Below the pieces are notes generated by a model. That model was not told the DNA's origin, ran no database searches, and saw nothing but the letters and a program-made list of their open reading frames with translations. A stretch of 64,000 bases of DNA, taken from the NCBI RefSeq assembly GCF_008806775.1, contig NZ_WAEM01000001.1:496001-560000 (forward strand), given 5' to 3'. The position numbers and the translations under genes are program-made. Shown here piece by piece: positions 17,760 through 26,451 of this stretch (positions are counted from its first letter, which is position 1; every line of letters begins with the position of its first letter). The DNA comes from Flavobacterium luteum. Lineage in GTDB: Bacteria > Bacteroidota > Bacteroidia > Flavobacteriales > Flavobacteriaceae.

Positions 17760-19652
17760 CTAATCCCAGATATTAAATGATATACCAAAGGTCATTTCTG
17801 GTTTATCATATTCTATATCAAAATTTTCAAAAGAGAAACCTGCATTTATATTAATAACCCTAGAAACACGGAACATAATACCAGCATTAGCCGTAAAATA
17901 ATCATCTGTACCAAGATAATTGTCATTTGAATAACCATAATCATAAATTCCGTAACCAACTCCTAAATTTAAGTAAAGCCGGTTACTCATTCTAAAATTA
18001 GGACCTAATGCTAATTCACTTCTATTTAAAATTAATTGGCCATTTATTATCGTTTCTTCTTTTAAACTGGTTCTAGCAGAAATATGAAAACCAGTTACTC
18101 TACTACCACCGGTTTCATAAAATAGACCATATTTTGCATTTTTCCCACTGTAAAAGCCTAAGCTAGAAAATGATGACAAATTGCTTTTGTAGTTTCTAGA
18201 TGATACGCTTTTTCGTTTCTGTTGAGATTGTGATGAATTTATTTCACTGTCATTCTTGTTTTTGAGATTACAGGAAATACCAAACGTTATCTCGGGTTTA
18301 TAAAAATCCTTTTCAATATCCATAAAGGATGCTCCTCCATTAATATTTATAGCTCTTGATATTCGAAACATTAATCCAGTAGTTGCTACTGAATATCCTG
18401 TTTTTTCTAAAAAAACATCACCAGCAAAATCATTATTTAATAGCCTTTCATAATATCCATAACCAAAACCTATGTTCAAATAAAGTCGATTTAGTATCCT
18501 AAAATTGGGACCTAATTCTATCTCTGTCTTATTTTTTTTAGCAATGCCATTTAAAATATCTTGTTCTGATGTTAGGCTTGTACGTGAAGAAAAACGAAAC
18601 CCAACTGTTTTTCTTCCTCCATGCTCATAAATGAGCCCATATTTCGCTATTTCACCACTTTGTAAACCAAGACTTGAAAAAGAATATAGCGTTTTTCTGT
18701 TTTTTTGCTTTATATCAACAGATGGTATTTCATTATTATTATTTGTTCCTGATTGTTCGACATAAACTTTGACCGCCTTATTACCTGCTATTATCTGAAA
18801 CCAATTTGAACGAGATTGATTATTATTATACAAGCATGTAACAATAATACTTGTTGAAAATTTTTGTATTGTGCACCATGATGGAATTAATGCTACTGAA
18901 AAATTGTTATCATTTGTTGTGACTGTAATATTTTCATCACCTCCATTCTTCGAAAAATAGAGGTTCGTTTTTGATAAACTTAAACTTGTTTCTGCTTTTT
19001 GAGTAACACCTTCTTGAGATATATTAATTCGAATATTTTCAACACCATTTTTAACATAGAAATAATCGACTCTTTTACTAATTTCCTTATTTACGTTGCA
19101 TATTACCACAAAATAATTGTTATATTTTTGAACACTGCACCAAGAAGGTAACATATCGACAGTATATAAATTTAAATTTGAATTAATATCGATATAATTA
19201 CTACCACCTGATGATTTAAAAGAAATTTCAGTTTTTGAAATACTTAATTTAGTAGGATTTGAGGGTGATTTTGTTTTGGGATTTAAAGGTTTTTGGATAG
19301 GTGTACTCAATAATTTATTTATTGATTCTAACCTCCCTTTTACAAATACATCTTGTGGGTTTGAATCTAAAATAACTAAATAAAATTCTTTTGCTTTCGT
19401 GTAGTTTTTACCATTAAATGCTAAATCGGCATTTTTTAAATTTACAATACAACGTTTTGCTCGTTGTATTTTAATTTCAGCTATTTGCTTGTCTTTACCT
19501 ACAGCGGTTTTAAATACATCTTTATATTTAGCTTCTGCACAAATATAGTCGCCCTTATTAAAGCATTGGTTACCTTCCTCCAAATTGCTTACTTGACAAT
19601 AAGCTGATAATGATGAGATAAATGCAAAAAACAATATAATTATTTGTTTCAT
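17760..19652 (-). CDS. Outer-membrane-type protein: TPR, two BACON domains, duplicated beta-barrel
   Basis: 630 residues. Signal peptide (MKQIIILFFAFISSLSAYCQ). Two TPR-like helical hairpins (about 25-115; FNKGDYICAEAKYKDVF, FNGKNYTKAKEFYLVIL). Two BACON domains (about 135-215 and 222-302), each with an LPSWC/IPSWC core motif and an (I/V)..Q.G ending. Two homologous modules of about 140 residues close the protein; both begin SFSSLGxxSGxxAKYGLxYE and both end KPE(I/M)TFGIS, a pattern of alternating strands like an outer-membrane beta-barrel. BACON domains bind carbohydrate or mucin-like ligands in Bacteroidetes. The two barrel modules may form one larger barrel or be a recent internal duplication. 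Probably the outer-membrane component of the operon. Confidence 0.72.
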   Translation of the reverse strand: MKQIIILFFAFISSLSAYCQVSNLEEGNQCFNKGDYICAEAKYKDVFKTAVGKDKQIAEIKIQRAKRCIVNLKNADLAFNGKNYTKAKEFYLVILDSNPQDVFVKGRLESINKLLSTPIQKPLNPKTKSPSNPTKLSISKTEISFKSSGGSNYIDINSNLNLYTVDMLPSWCSVQKYNNYFVVICNVNKEISKRVDYFYVKNGVENIRINISQEGVTQKAETSLSLSKTNLYFSKNGGDENITVTTNDNNFSVALIPSWCTIQKFSTSIIVTCLYNNNQSRSNWFQIIAGNKAVKVYVEQSGTNNNNEIPSVDIKQKNRKTLYSFSSLGLQSGEIAKYGLIYEHGGRKTVGFRFSSRTSLTSEQDILNGIAKKNKTEIELGPNFRILNRLYLNIGFGYGYYERLLNNDFAGDVFLEKTGYSVATTGLMFRISRAININGGASFMDIEKDFYKPEITFGISCNLKNKNDSEINSSQSQQKRKSVSSRNYKSNLSSFSSLGFYSGKNAKYGLFYETGGSRVTGFHISARTSLKEETIINGQLILNRSELALGPNFRMSNRLYLNLGVGYGIYDYGYSNDNYLGTDDYFTANAGIMFRVSRVININAGFSFENFDIEYDKPEMTFGISFNIWD

Positions 19653-19661
19653 TATACGATA

Positions 19662-20654
19662 CTAAATTTTTTTTAATAAATCAGAAATATCTTCATCGGT
19701 ATTAGATTGCTTTCGTTTAATAACATCTAACACAATATCAAATAAATAGGGGTAATCATTATATTTTATGTCATAGTCAAAAACATAAGGCAAGAGTACT
19801 GAAAATATCTTATCTAGTTTTTCTTGTCTTGTAGTTTTGTCTATTCCTTCACCAACCATATTTTTTTTACTTGATTTGTCGTCAAATACATTAATATTTA
19901 TAATTGTTTCTTTTAATTTTAAAGATAGTGTATTATAATTTTCCAGATGTTCATTTAAACTTTTTATCAAAACAGATTCGCGTTTTATCTGATTTAATTT
20001 GTTTTTATTAAGATTTATTTGATTTATGTCAATTTTTTTATTTAGTAATTCTTTCGAGGTAAAATATGTTTCTAAATCTAATAATAATTCAAAAATTTCG
20101 GAATTATTTCCGATAAGTTGTTCGTCTTTTTGAACTGAGGCTTTTGTAGAACAAATAATTAATTCATCAAATTTTCTGTTTTTATATGTATTAATTATAG
20201 TTGTAATAATCTCCTTTTTACCAGTTTCTTTTTCTCTAATAGCTACATCTTTTATTTGAGTATCTTTATCAGTAATTAATCTAATATTTTTTTCGTTTAT
20301 TAAATTAAGAAAATTGTTTTTTTCAGTAAGTAACTTAATCTGGTCTTGTAACTTTATATTTTCTAGTGTTATTTTATTTTTATTTAAATCAGCAATTTCT
20401 TTATTAAGGTCTAAAATCTTTTTCTGAAATGTAATTGTATCTTTCTCCAAAGCATTTAATTTCACTTTTAAGATTGAAATTTCATTTCTATTTTTTTCAA
20501 TGGATTCCTTTAATTCAATTTTGAGAGGTTTTATAATTTGACTTTTTAAACTATCATTTTCTAAAGTTAATTTTTTTAACTCTTTAATTAAATCCTGAGA
20601 TTGTGCGGAATAAGTACCACACAAAATCATAAAACAAGTTATTAAATTTTTCAT
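19662..20654 (-). CDS. Exported coiled-coil protein
   Basis: 330 residues. Signal peptide (MKNLITCFMILCGTYSAQSQ), then about 130 residues of heptad-rich coiled coil (residues 21-150) and a helical C-terminal domain ending ISDLLKKI. Predicted periplasmic. The long coiled coil could bridge the inner- and outer-membrane parts of the system encoded on either side: single-pass membrane proteins upstream, the TPR/BACON/barrel protein 9 bases downstream. No family recognised. Confidence 0.65.
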   Translation of the reverse strand: MKNLITCFMILCGTYSAQSQDLIKELKKLTLENDSLKSQIIKPLKIELKESIEKNRNEISILKVKLNALEKDTITFQKKILDLNKEIADLNKNKITLENIKLQDQIKLLTEKNNFLNLINEKNIRLITDKDTQIKDVAIREKETGKKEIITTIINTYKNRKFDELIICSTKASVQKDEQLIGNNSEIFELLLDLETYFTSKELLNKKIDINQINLNKNKLNQIKRESVLIKSLNEHLENYNTLSLKLKETIININVFDDKSSKKNMVGEGIDKTTRQEKLDKIFSVLLPYVFDYDIKYNDYPYLFDIVLDVIKRKQSNTDEDISDLLKKI

Positions 20655-20670
20655 AGCGTTCTTTAATTTA

Positions 20671-21591
20671 CTAAGGTTTGGCGAAATATGATTTAGCGTT
20701 AGAATTGTCTTCGTTTAACTTCTCAATCAAATTATCATATTCATTATCAAAGTTAGAAACAGAATAAATATCATTGTCTAAACCATTTATTTCCTCTTTC
20801 AATTTTAAATAGAACTCTCTGGCATATTCACCATGTGAGTTATAAGCACTATAAGTTCCTGAATATGTGTTAATTTTATTATCTAGATATTTAATATGTG
20901 CATTGAACAAATATTTTGAAGTTTGATTTAGCTGGCTGTGTAATGTTGAACAATTATCCACAAGACTATTCTCCAATTTATTTCTCTTATATATTGCAGC
21001 TCTTTGAATTTTTTGCTTAATCAAATGTATCGGAAATACTGAATTAAAACTATTAGAGGAATAAGGAAATCCTCTACATGATGAGGTAAATTTAATAATT
21101 TCATCATATTTACTGAGAACTTTTTGAATTTGAATAATTTGTATATCAACTCCATTTCCTGGTTGTAGAAATGTAGACTTTTTTAATATAATACTTTCAC
21201 TTTTAATAAATACTAAGTCTTGAACATTCCATTCAGATCTTCTAAAGACTGAATTTGCTAGATTTATAAATTTAACAGCATATATTGAATATAGATTTTT
21301 TGAAAGTCTCTCTCTTGATTGATTGTTCTCTGCTTGATTTTTACCTAAACGATTTTCACCATAATAATCATCAATATCAAACTTAACATCATCATTTGAT
21401 GTTTTTAATTCATTAAAACTAGTAACAGTTTTTCTTTGTAATGCATTTATTTCCTCATCAATAATTTTTGTGAATTGATTCACAACTGGTGGAGTTGGAG
21501 GTGGCGCAACTAAAGTTATTAATGAATTTACAACAAAAAAAGCAATTAATCCAATTACAGCAATAGCTAAACTTATTTTAATTATTTTCAT
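20671..21591 (-). CDS. Single-pass membrane protein, unknown
   Basis: 306 residues. One N-terminal membrane helix (about 5-28, ISLAIAVIGLIAFFVVNSLI) with a Pro-rich linker (APPPTPPVV) leads into a helical periplasmic domain of about 265 residues containing two cysteines (in SSCRGFPY and VDNCSTLH) that could form a disulfide. The start overlaps the end of the upstream gene by 14 bases, showing translational coupling. No family recognised; its position suggests an inner-membrane structural subunit. Confidence 0.62.
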   Translation of the reverse strand: MKIIKISLAIAVIGLIAFFVVNSLITLVAPPPTPPVVNQFTKIIDEEINALQRKTVTSFNELKTSNDDVKFDIDDYYGENRLGKNQAENNQSRERLSKNLYSIYAVKFINLANSVFRRSEWNVQDLVFIKSESIILKKSTFLQPGNGVDIQIIQIQKVLSKYDEIIKFTSSCRGFPYSSNSFNSVFPIHLIKQKIQRAAIYKRNKLENSLVDNCSTLHSQLNQTSKYLFNAHIKYLDNKINTYSGTYSAYNSHGEYAREFYLKLKEEINGLDNDIYSVSNFDNEYDNLIEKLNEDNSNAKSYFAKP

Positions 21592-24097
21592 TTGATATTT
21601 CTTTTAAAGTTTTCATGTTATTCTTTTTAATAGTTTCATCTTTATTTATTATTTTTTTAACAAACTGATTTAATTTACTATCTATCAAATACCTGTTATT
21701 TTCAATTTGGTTGAGATAATCTTTTTTCTTTTTGGGGTCTTTACCATCTAATTCCCATAATTTTAATGCAATCAAAATACTTTCTTTTATTTTGGGATCA
21801 GATACCGTATTTTTGTATTCTTCTAATTTTATTTTTTTTATTTCATCTCCTTTTAAATACTTTTTGATTTCTAGAGAAATATCTGATGATGGACTTGCAG
21901 AATTTCCGTCATTATCAGTATGAGCTTTTCTTTCAGATGTTCCAATAGTATTTTCACCTGTTTTCTGAGGACCTTTGTTGTCTTTTTTTCCGGCAATTAC
22001 AGTTGTAACACCTTCAGAGCTTTGTTTTTGCCCTGTATCTTTAGGTGGTGATTTTGAACCTTGATCAAAAGGTAAATCAGTGCTACTTTGTTTACTTTCC
22101 TGTCCATCTATAATTCCTTTTATTTTAGATTCAATTTCAGGTAAACTTAAACTTGAAATATCAATATCCTTAAGCTTTTCTTTAAGTAATTTGCATTTAG
22201 TTTTACTTAAATTATGGATAGTTTTTTCAAAGGATTCCTGATTATTAAAATGTACTTCTTCTCTCAACTTTTCAAAGTCCTTTTTATCAATAAGTTCTCT
22301 TTTGGTTATTGCACTAACAATACTATCACTTATTTGATTCCAATTATCTGTTTCTTCAAATGAATTTTGATTTTCATCATTATGGAAAATTGAGCTCCAA
22401 AATCCTTCGTCGTTAGTATTGTTTTGTGGATTTTGCATTTCCCAATTTGCTTTATAGGTAATTAATTTACTTAGAATAAGTGCATCACCTTCTAAGTATT
22501 CATTAATTATCTCAGCAGTAATTTTTTCTTCTGGATTTTCTTGTTTACCAACGTAATGACTCAATCCCCATATCCCAATGCTTAATATCAAAACACTTAC
22601 TACTGAAAAAATAATGAATTTTGGTTTTTGATACCAAATCGTATAATCTTCATTTTCGTTTGATACTAAATCAATTTCATTTTCGATGTTATTTTTGTAC
22701 TTGCTTCCAATTGATGTGTCTGGTTTTTTAAGATGAAAATATAATGATTTATTCCCATCATTTAAAGGATGATATGATTTAACTTCTGAATCTTCATAAC
22801 CATCACTTTTAACATTTATATTATAAGATATATTTAATTCATTTTCTTCAAATTCAATTTCATTTTCGTTAGAGTAACCTCTTCCTTGTATCCAAACCTT
22901 AAAATTATAGATCGGTTCTTTTGGTTCTTCCTCTTGAATTGCAATTATTTTTACTTTTCTTTTCTCATTAAGAATTAATTTAATTGGACTAAGACTGTCT
23001 TTTTCAAAATCAATTATGTGACTGTTTGAAAAAAAATTGTCGCCTATTTTAGCTGATGCTGACCATTTTTCATTTAAATCTTCTCCACTAAAATCAACTT
23101 GATTATTTAAAGCCTGTTTTTCAGGTTGATAATTATTTTTACATGTTATAACAGCATCCATAACTCTAGAGCCATCTTTTTTTACAACTTCAAAACTGAA
23201 TGTTTTTACTTCTGATTCCAACTCAACTTCTTTAAATACATCAATTTTATTATCAGTGCTTACGTTCAGAAAATTTCTTATTTCTTCACTATTTAATAAA
23301 CTTCCAAATATCTTTTTTTCTTTATAGTTTTTTTTAGAATAGACTACTGTTAGTTCATCTTTTCTAAATATTTTGTCTTTATTGTTAAGTTGTCTTCCTT
23401 TTGAATTTTTAATTGTAATTGAGACACCATTTTTTGCATTACCATGAAATTCTCTCAATTTATAAGATGGATTTTCCAAATCAATTTGTCCAGTTAAATC
23501 AACTCCAGAATTTCGTATAGCATTAAGTGGATTTTCAGACTTATCTTTAAATTCTTTATTTATTAAATATACTTGTCGATATGGTATATATTCTTCTTGG
23601 TTTGGTTGGTCGAAATATTTGTGAAGTTCACTATTATTGAAAAAATATATAAATGCATCATCCAAATCACCTGATTGAATATTCTCTGATTCTTCGATAG
23701 AAACTTTACCTATTTTATTCTTGTATTCATTTGATAAAAGTTCTAAAAAAGTCCAATCTTCATTAACTTCATTTAAATTATTTTCTATTATATATTTTTG
23801 ACAATATTCACCTGAAACTTTATCCAATAATGCAATGATTTCAGAACCAGAAAGTTTTTCATTTTTTGAAAGAAATATTGAAAAAGCTATAAAACCAGTT
23901 CTTTTGTCGCCACGTACATCTCTAATTATTTTGTATTTTGAAAAAATAGTACTATTTGAAATAAATCGAATAGCGTAAGCACTTTGTCCAATAGCACTCG
24001 TTTTTGGGCTATCTGAAGTTACATCAAATAAACCACTTAGTTTATTTGATGTAAAAATTTTGCGACCTCCTTTTGTTCCGTGTATTACAATTTCCAT
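21578..24097 (-). CDS. Single-pass membrane protein with GTPase-associated-like N-terminus
   Basis: 839 residues. The cytoplasmic N-terminal part (MEIVIHGTKGGRKIFTSNKL and onward, about 1-180) resembles the N-terminal modules of GTPase-associated proteins found beside small GTPases in bacterial conflict systems; this is by-eye and uncertain. Beta-rich domains follow (about 290-460), then one membrane helix (about 493-514) and a helical periplasmic region with a low-complexity Ser/Gln/Lys/Thr linker near 665-735. The start lies 4 bases after the GTPase gene stop, supporting a direct GTPase-partner relationship. It could transmit GTPase state across the inner membrane. Confidence 0.62.
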   Translation of the reverse strand: MEIVIHGTKGGRKIFTSNKLSGLFDVTSDSPKTSAIGQSAYAIRFISNSTIFSKYKIIRDVRGDKRTGFIAFSIFLSKNEKLSGSEIIALLDKVSGEYCQKYIIENNLNEVNEDWTFLELLSNEYKNKIGKVSIEESENIQSGDLDDAFIYFFNNSELHKYFDQPNQEEYIPYRQVYLINKEFKDKSENPLNAIRNSGVDLTGQIDLENPSYKLREFHGNAKNGVSITIKNSKGRQLNNKDKIFRKDELTVVYSKKNYKEKKIFGSLLNSEEIRNFLNVSTDNKIDVFKEVELESEVKTFSFEVVKKDGSRVMDAVITCKNNYQPEKQALNNQVDFSGEDLNEKWSASAKIGDNFFSNSHIIDFEKDSLSPIKLILNEKRKVKIIAIQEEEPKEPIYNFKVWIQGRGYSNENEIEFEENELNISYNINVKSDGYEDSEVKSYHPLNDGNKSLYFHLKKPDTSIGSKYKNNIENEIDLVSNENEDYTIWYQKPKFIIFSVVSVLILSIGIWGLSHYVGKQENPEEKITAEIINEYLEGDALILSKLITYKANWEMQNPQNNTNDEGFWSSIFHNDENQNSFEETDNWNQISDSIVSAITKRELIDKKDFEKLREEVHFNNQESFEKTIHNLSKTKCKLLKEKLKDIDISSLSLPEIESKIKGIIDGQESKQSSTDLPFDQGSKSPPKDTGQKQSSEGVTTVIAGKKDNKGPQKTGENTIGTSERKAHTDNDGNSASPSSDISLEIKKYLKGDEIKKIKLEEYKNTVSDPKIKESILIALKLWELDGKDPKKKKDYLNQIENNRYLIDSKLNQFVKKIINKDETIKKNNMKTLKEISNENN

Positions 24098-24101
24098 CTG
24101 C

Positions 24102-25454
24102 TTATCTGTTAAAAAAGTCTTTAAATCTATTGTTGCTTATTGGCTTAACTCGATCAAGTAAATCATTAATGATATTTATTGAAGATGCTCGGTTAATTTT
24201 ACATATTCTTTTAAAATAAACCTTCCCAATAGAAAATAATTTAACCTCTAAATGAACAGAGTTTCTATTACATTGATTACTCAATACATCCATAAAATTT
24301 CCAAAATTTTCTTCCAAAAACAATTTAGCTTTTTCTGCTCTTTGTTTATTATTATCAGCTTGAATCTCGTCAGATTTTGTTACCACCACATAAACAGCGT
24401 CAGTTTTTTTCTTAAAAATATCATTATTGTCTCTAAAATAGGTTGTTGCTGCCTCTAAATAGTCATATTGAGTTAAACCTGTTTCTATGTCAATAGAATT
24501 TTTTGTCTCTTGGTTGTAATCAATAAAGAAAAAATGAATTTTTTGATTACTACTATTTAATAATAATTCAAGCGTTTTGAATGATTGCTCTATACCATCT
24601 CTGTCTTTATCTAAAATAATTTTAGTATCGTTTACTTTTTCATAAAATGATTTAAAAACCTCACCACTTAATTCAAAAAATGATATTCTACGTTTATTTT
24701 TTTCTCCACGTTTATAAAATAAAAAAGGCATATATTGCGTTCGATCTTCATTAGTACGTGGAGGAAGATAACCAATTTCTGTGTTAAATATATTAACCAA
24801 ACTTGTGCGATATGTAGCACCAAATTTAATATCACAATCAGGTGCTTCCATTGAATAATCATTTTTAATAGTACTTAGAATTGCAGACAAAGCACAAGTT
24901 TTACCTGAAGAAGGTATTCCCCAAAAGAAGACATCAGTATAGCCTTGTGGAACCTCATTTTCTTTTTTGGGTATAGCATTAAATGTTATAGGTGGCTCTT
25001 TAAAATTTTTTATAATTTGAAAGTCAATCTCCAAATCATTACATAAATTATATAAATCACTATCACTTAGTTTATCAATTATTTCATCAATAGTATTTTC
25101 ATTGATACTATGTTTTATTTCTCGTAACATTCTATCTCGTTCTTCCTGTTCCTTTTTAGTTCGATTTATTTCAGCTTGTATTTCTTTAATTTTTGTATTT
25201 ACTTCGGTAATATGATTTCCTTCTGGAAAGTCTTCTAAATAATTCTGTAATTCAGAAATTGAATTCGCGGCAGAAAAAGCTACATCGTATTTTTCATTCA
25301 AAAGTGCTTTTATTTTTTTTTGTCTTGAATGATCAAATTCTCCAGTTTCTTGTAATTTTTTAAAAGATACTACTCTATTTATTATTGCTTCAACAATTTG
25401 GTCATTAGAATGTTTATCATTTCCTATATTATCTAAATAATCGCTTTCTTTCAT
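24102..25454 (-). CDS. P-loop GTPase
   Basis: 450 residues. Helical and coiled-coil N-terminal region (1-155), then a G domain with G1 GIPSSGKT (179-186), a G3-like ELSG (261-264, normally DxxG) and G4 TKSD (359-362). The Glu in place of the G3 Asp is unusual but also occurs in some conflict-system GTPases. No membrane helix, so cytoplasmic, possibly recruited by the four-helix protein upstream (11 bases) or the single-pass partner downstream (4 bases). Likely acts as a switch within the operon's complex. GTPase identity is confident; its role is inferred. Confidence 0.8.
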   Translation of the reverse strand: MKESDYLDNIGNDKHSNDQIVEAIINRVVSFKKLQETGEFDHSRQKKIKALLNEKYDVAFSAANSISELQNYLEDFPEGNHITEVNTKIKEIQAEINRTKKEQEERDRMLREIKHSINENTIDEIIDKLSDSDLYNLCNDLEIDFQIIKNFKEPPITFNAIPKKENEVPQGYTDVFFWGIPSSGKTCALSAILSTIKNDYSMEAPDCDIKFGATYRTSLVNIFNTEIGYLPPRTNEDRTQYMPFLFYKRGEKNKRRISFFELSGEVFKSFYEKVNDTKIILDKDRDGIEQSFKTLELLLNSSNQKIHFFFIDYNQETKNSIDIETGLTQYDYLEAATTYFRDNNDIFKKKTDAVYVVVTKSDEIQADNNKQRAEKAKLFLEENFGNFMDVLSNQCNRNSVHLEVKLFSIGKVYFKRICKINRASSINIINDLLDRVKPISNNRFKDFFNR

Positions 25455-25465
25455 TGTAATTATAA

Positions 25466-26431
25466 TTAATATTTAATAGTATATTCGTTAGTTTTATTTG
25501 TTTTCTTTGAAAATATAGCACGAAAACCAACATCTGATTTTGTACTTCTATTACTAAAAATATATGACAACAACATCAGCACATACACCAATATTGCATA
25601 AACAAGAGAAAGTAATGGTGGATTTCCAATTTTTGTAAAATACGTTTTTACTTCATTTGTAGTCAGATTATATTTAAAATCTTCAATATTGTCACCTTCA
25701 CAAGTCTCTCTAATTTTGGAAATATTAATTAAATCAGATTTCCAATTATTAGAATTATTTTCAATATTATTTATAAAATCTACTATACCAATTGGTTTCC
25801 ATTTATCAATATCAATTTTTGAATTTGCTAACCATTTAGAATTATGACTTTTCATTGCAATAAAGCTAGAGGGCACCAAGTCAAATCCAATTTTTCTAAT
25901 TTTTCTATCGATTTGTTTTGGATTAGTTAAACTACTATTTGATTTAAAATCAAGGCAATTAAAATCAACATCACTAACTCTATTTTCCTTTAATAAAACA
26001 GCACTTTCTAATTTAGTTTTGTAATTATTTTTTCTATCACTTACATATAGTTCATATTCAACATACATATTTTCAGCTTGAGTAATACTCGAATTTAGTT
26101 TGCTTTTAATTTGGATTTCATTCTCAGAAACGGAAAAATAATGCGAGAAAGGAAAAAAAGTAAAATAACCTATTAACGCAGTAAATAAAACCAATAAAAC
26201 TATTTCCCAAATAAATCGGCTTTTGAAATTACGATGCGTTTGTTTTAACAACTTAGCGCCAAGTGAAGTTCCTATTAAAAATAGGGTAATAATTACAGCC
26301 ACAGCGATACTTTTTCCTTTATCTCCCAAGGTATAAAAGTTGGCCCCTAGAAAGCAAAAATATCCAAATGTAAGTGCTGCTAATAGATTAATGACAACTG
26401 CTAATGACAATTTTATTTGTTTTAAATCCAT
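25466..26431 (-). CDS. Four-helix inner-membrane protein
   Basis: 321 residues. Three N-terminal membrane helices (about 7-30, 40-60 and 74-95) are followed by a soluble domain of about 180 residues, probably periplasmic, with cysteines in FNCLDF and ETCEGDN, then a fourth helix (about 277-296) and a basic tail. No family recognised. It sits between the subtilase (20 bases) and the GTPase (11 bases), so it is probably the membrane platform of the operon's complex. Confidence 0.65.
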   Translation of the reverse strand: MDLKQIKLSLAVVINLLAALTFGYFCFLGANFYTLGDKGKSIAVAVIITLFLIGTSLGAKLLKQTHRNFKSRFIWEIVLLVLFTALIGYFTFFPFSHYFSVSENEIQIKSKLNSSITQAENMYVEYELYVSDRKNNYKTKLESAVLLKENRVSDVDFNCLDFKSNSSLTNPKQIDRKIRKIGFDLVPSSFIAMKSHNSKWLANSKIDIDKWKPIGIVDFINNIENNSNNWKSDLINISKIRETCEGDNIEDFKYNLTTNEVKTYFTKIGNPPLLSLVYAILVYVLMLLSYIFSNRSTKSDVGFRAIFSKKTNKTNEYTIKY

Positions 26432-26451
26432 AGTTTTAAATGTTTGTTTTT

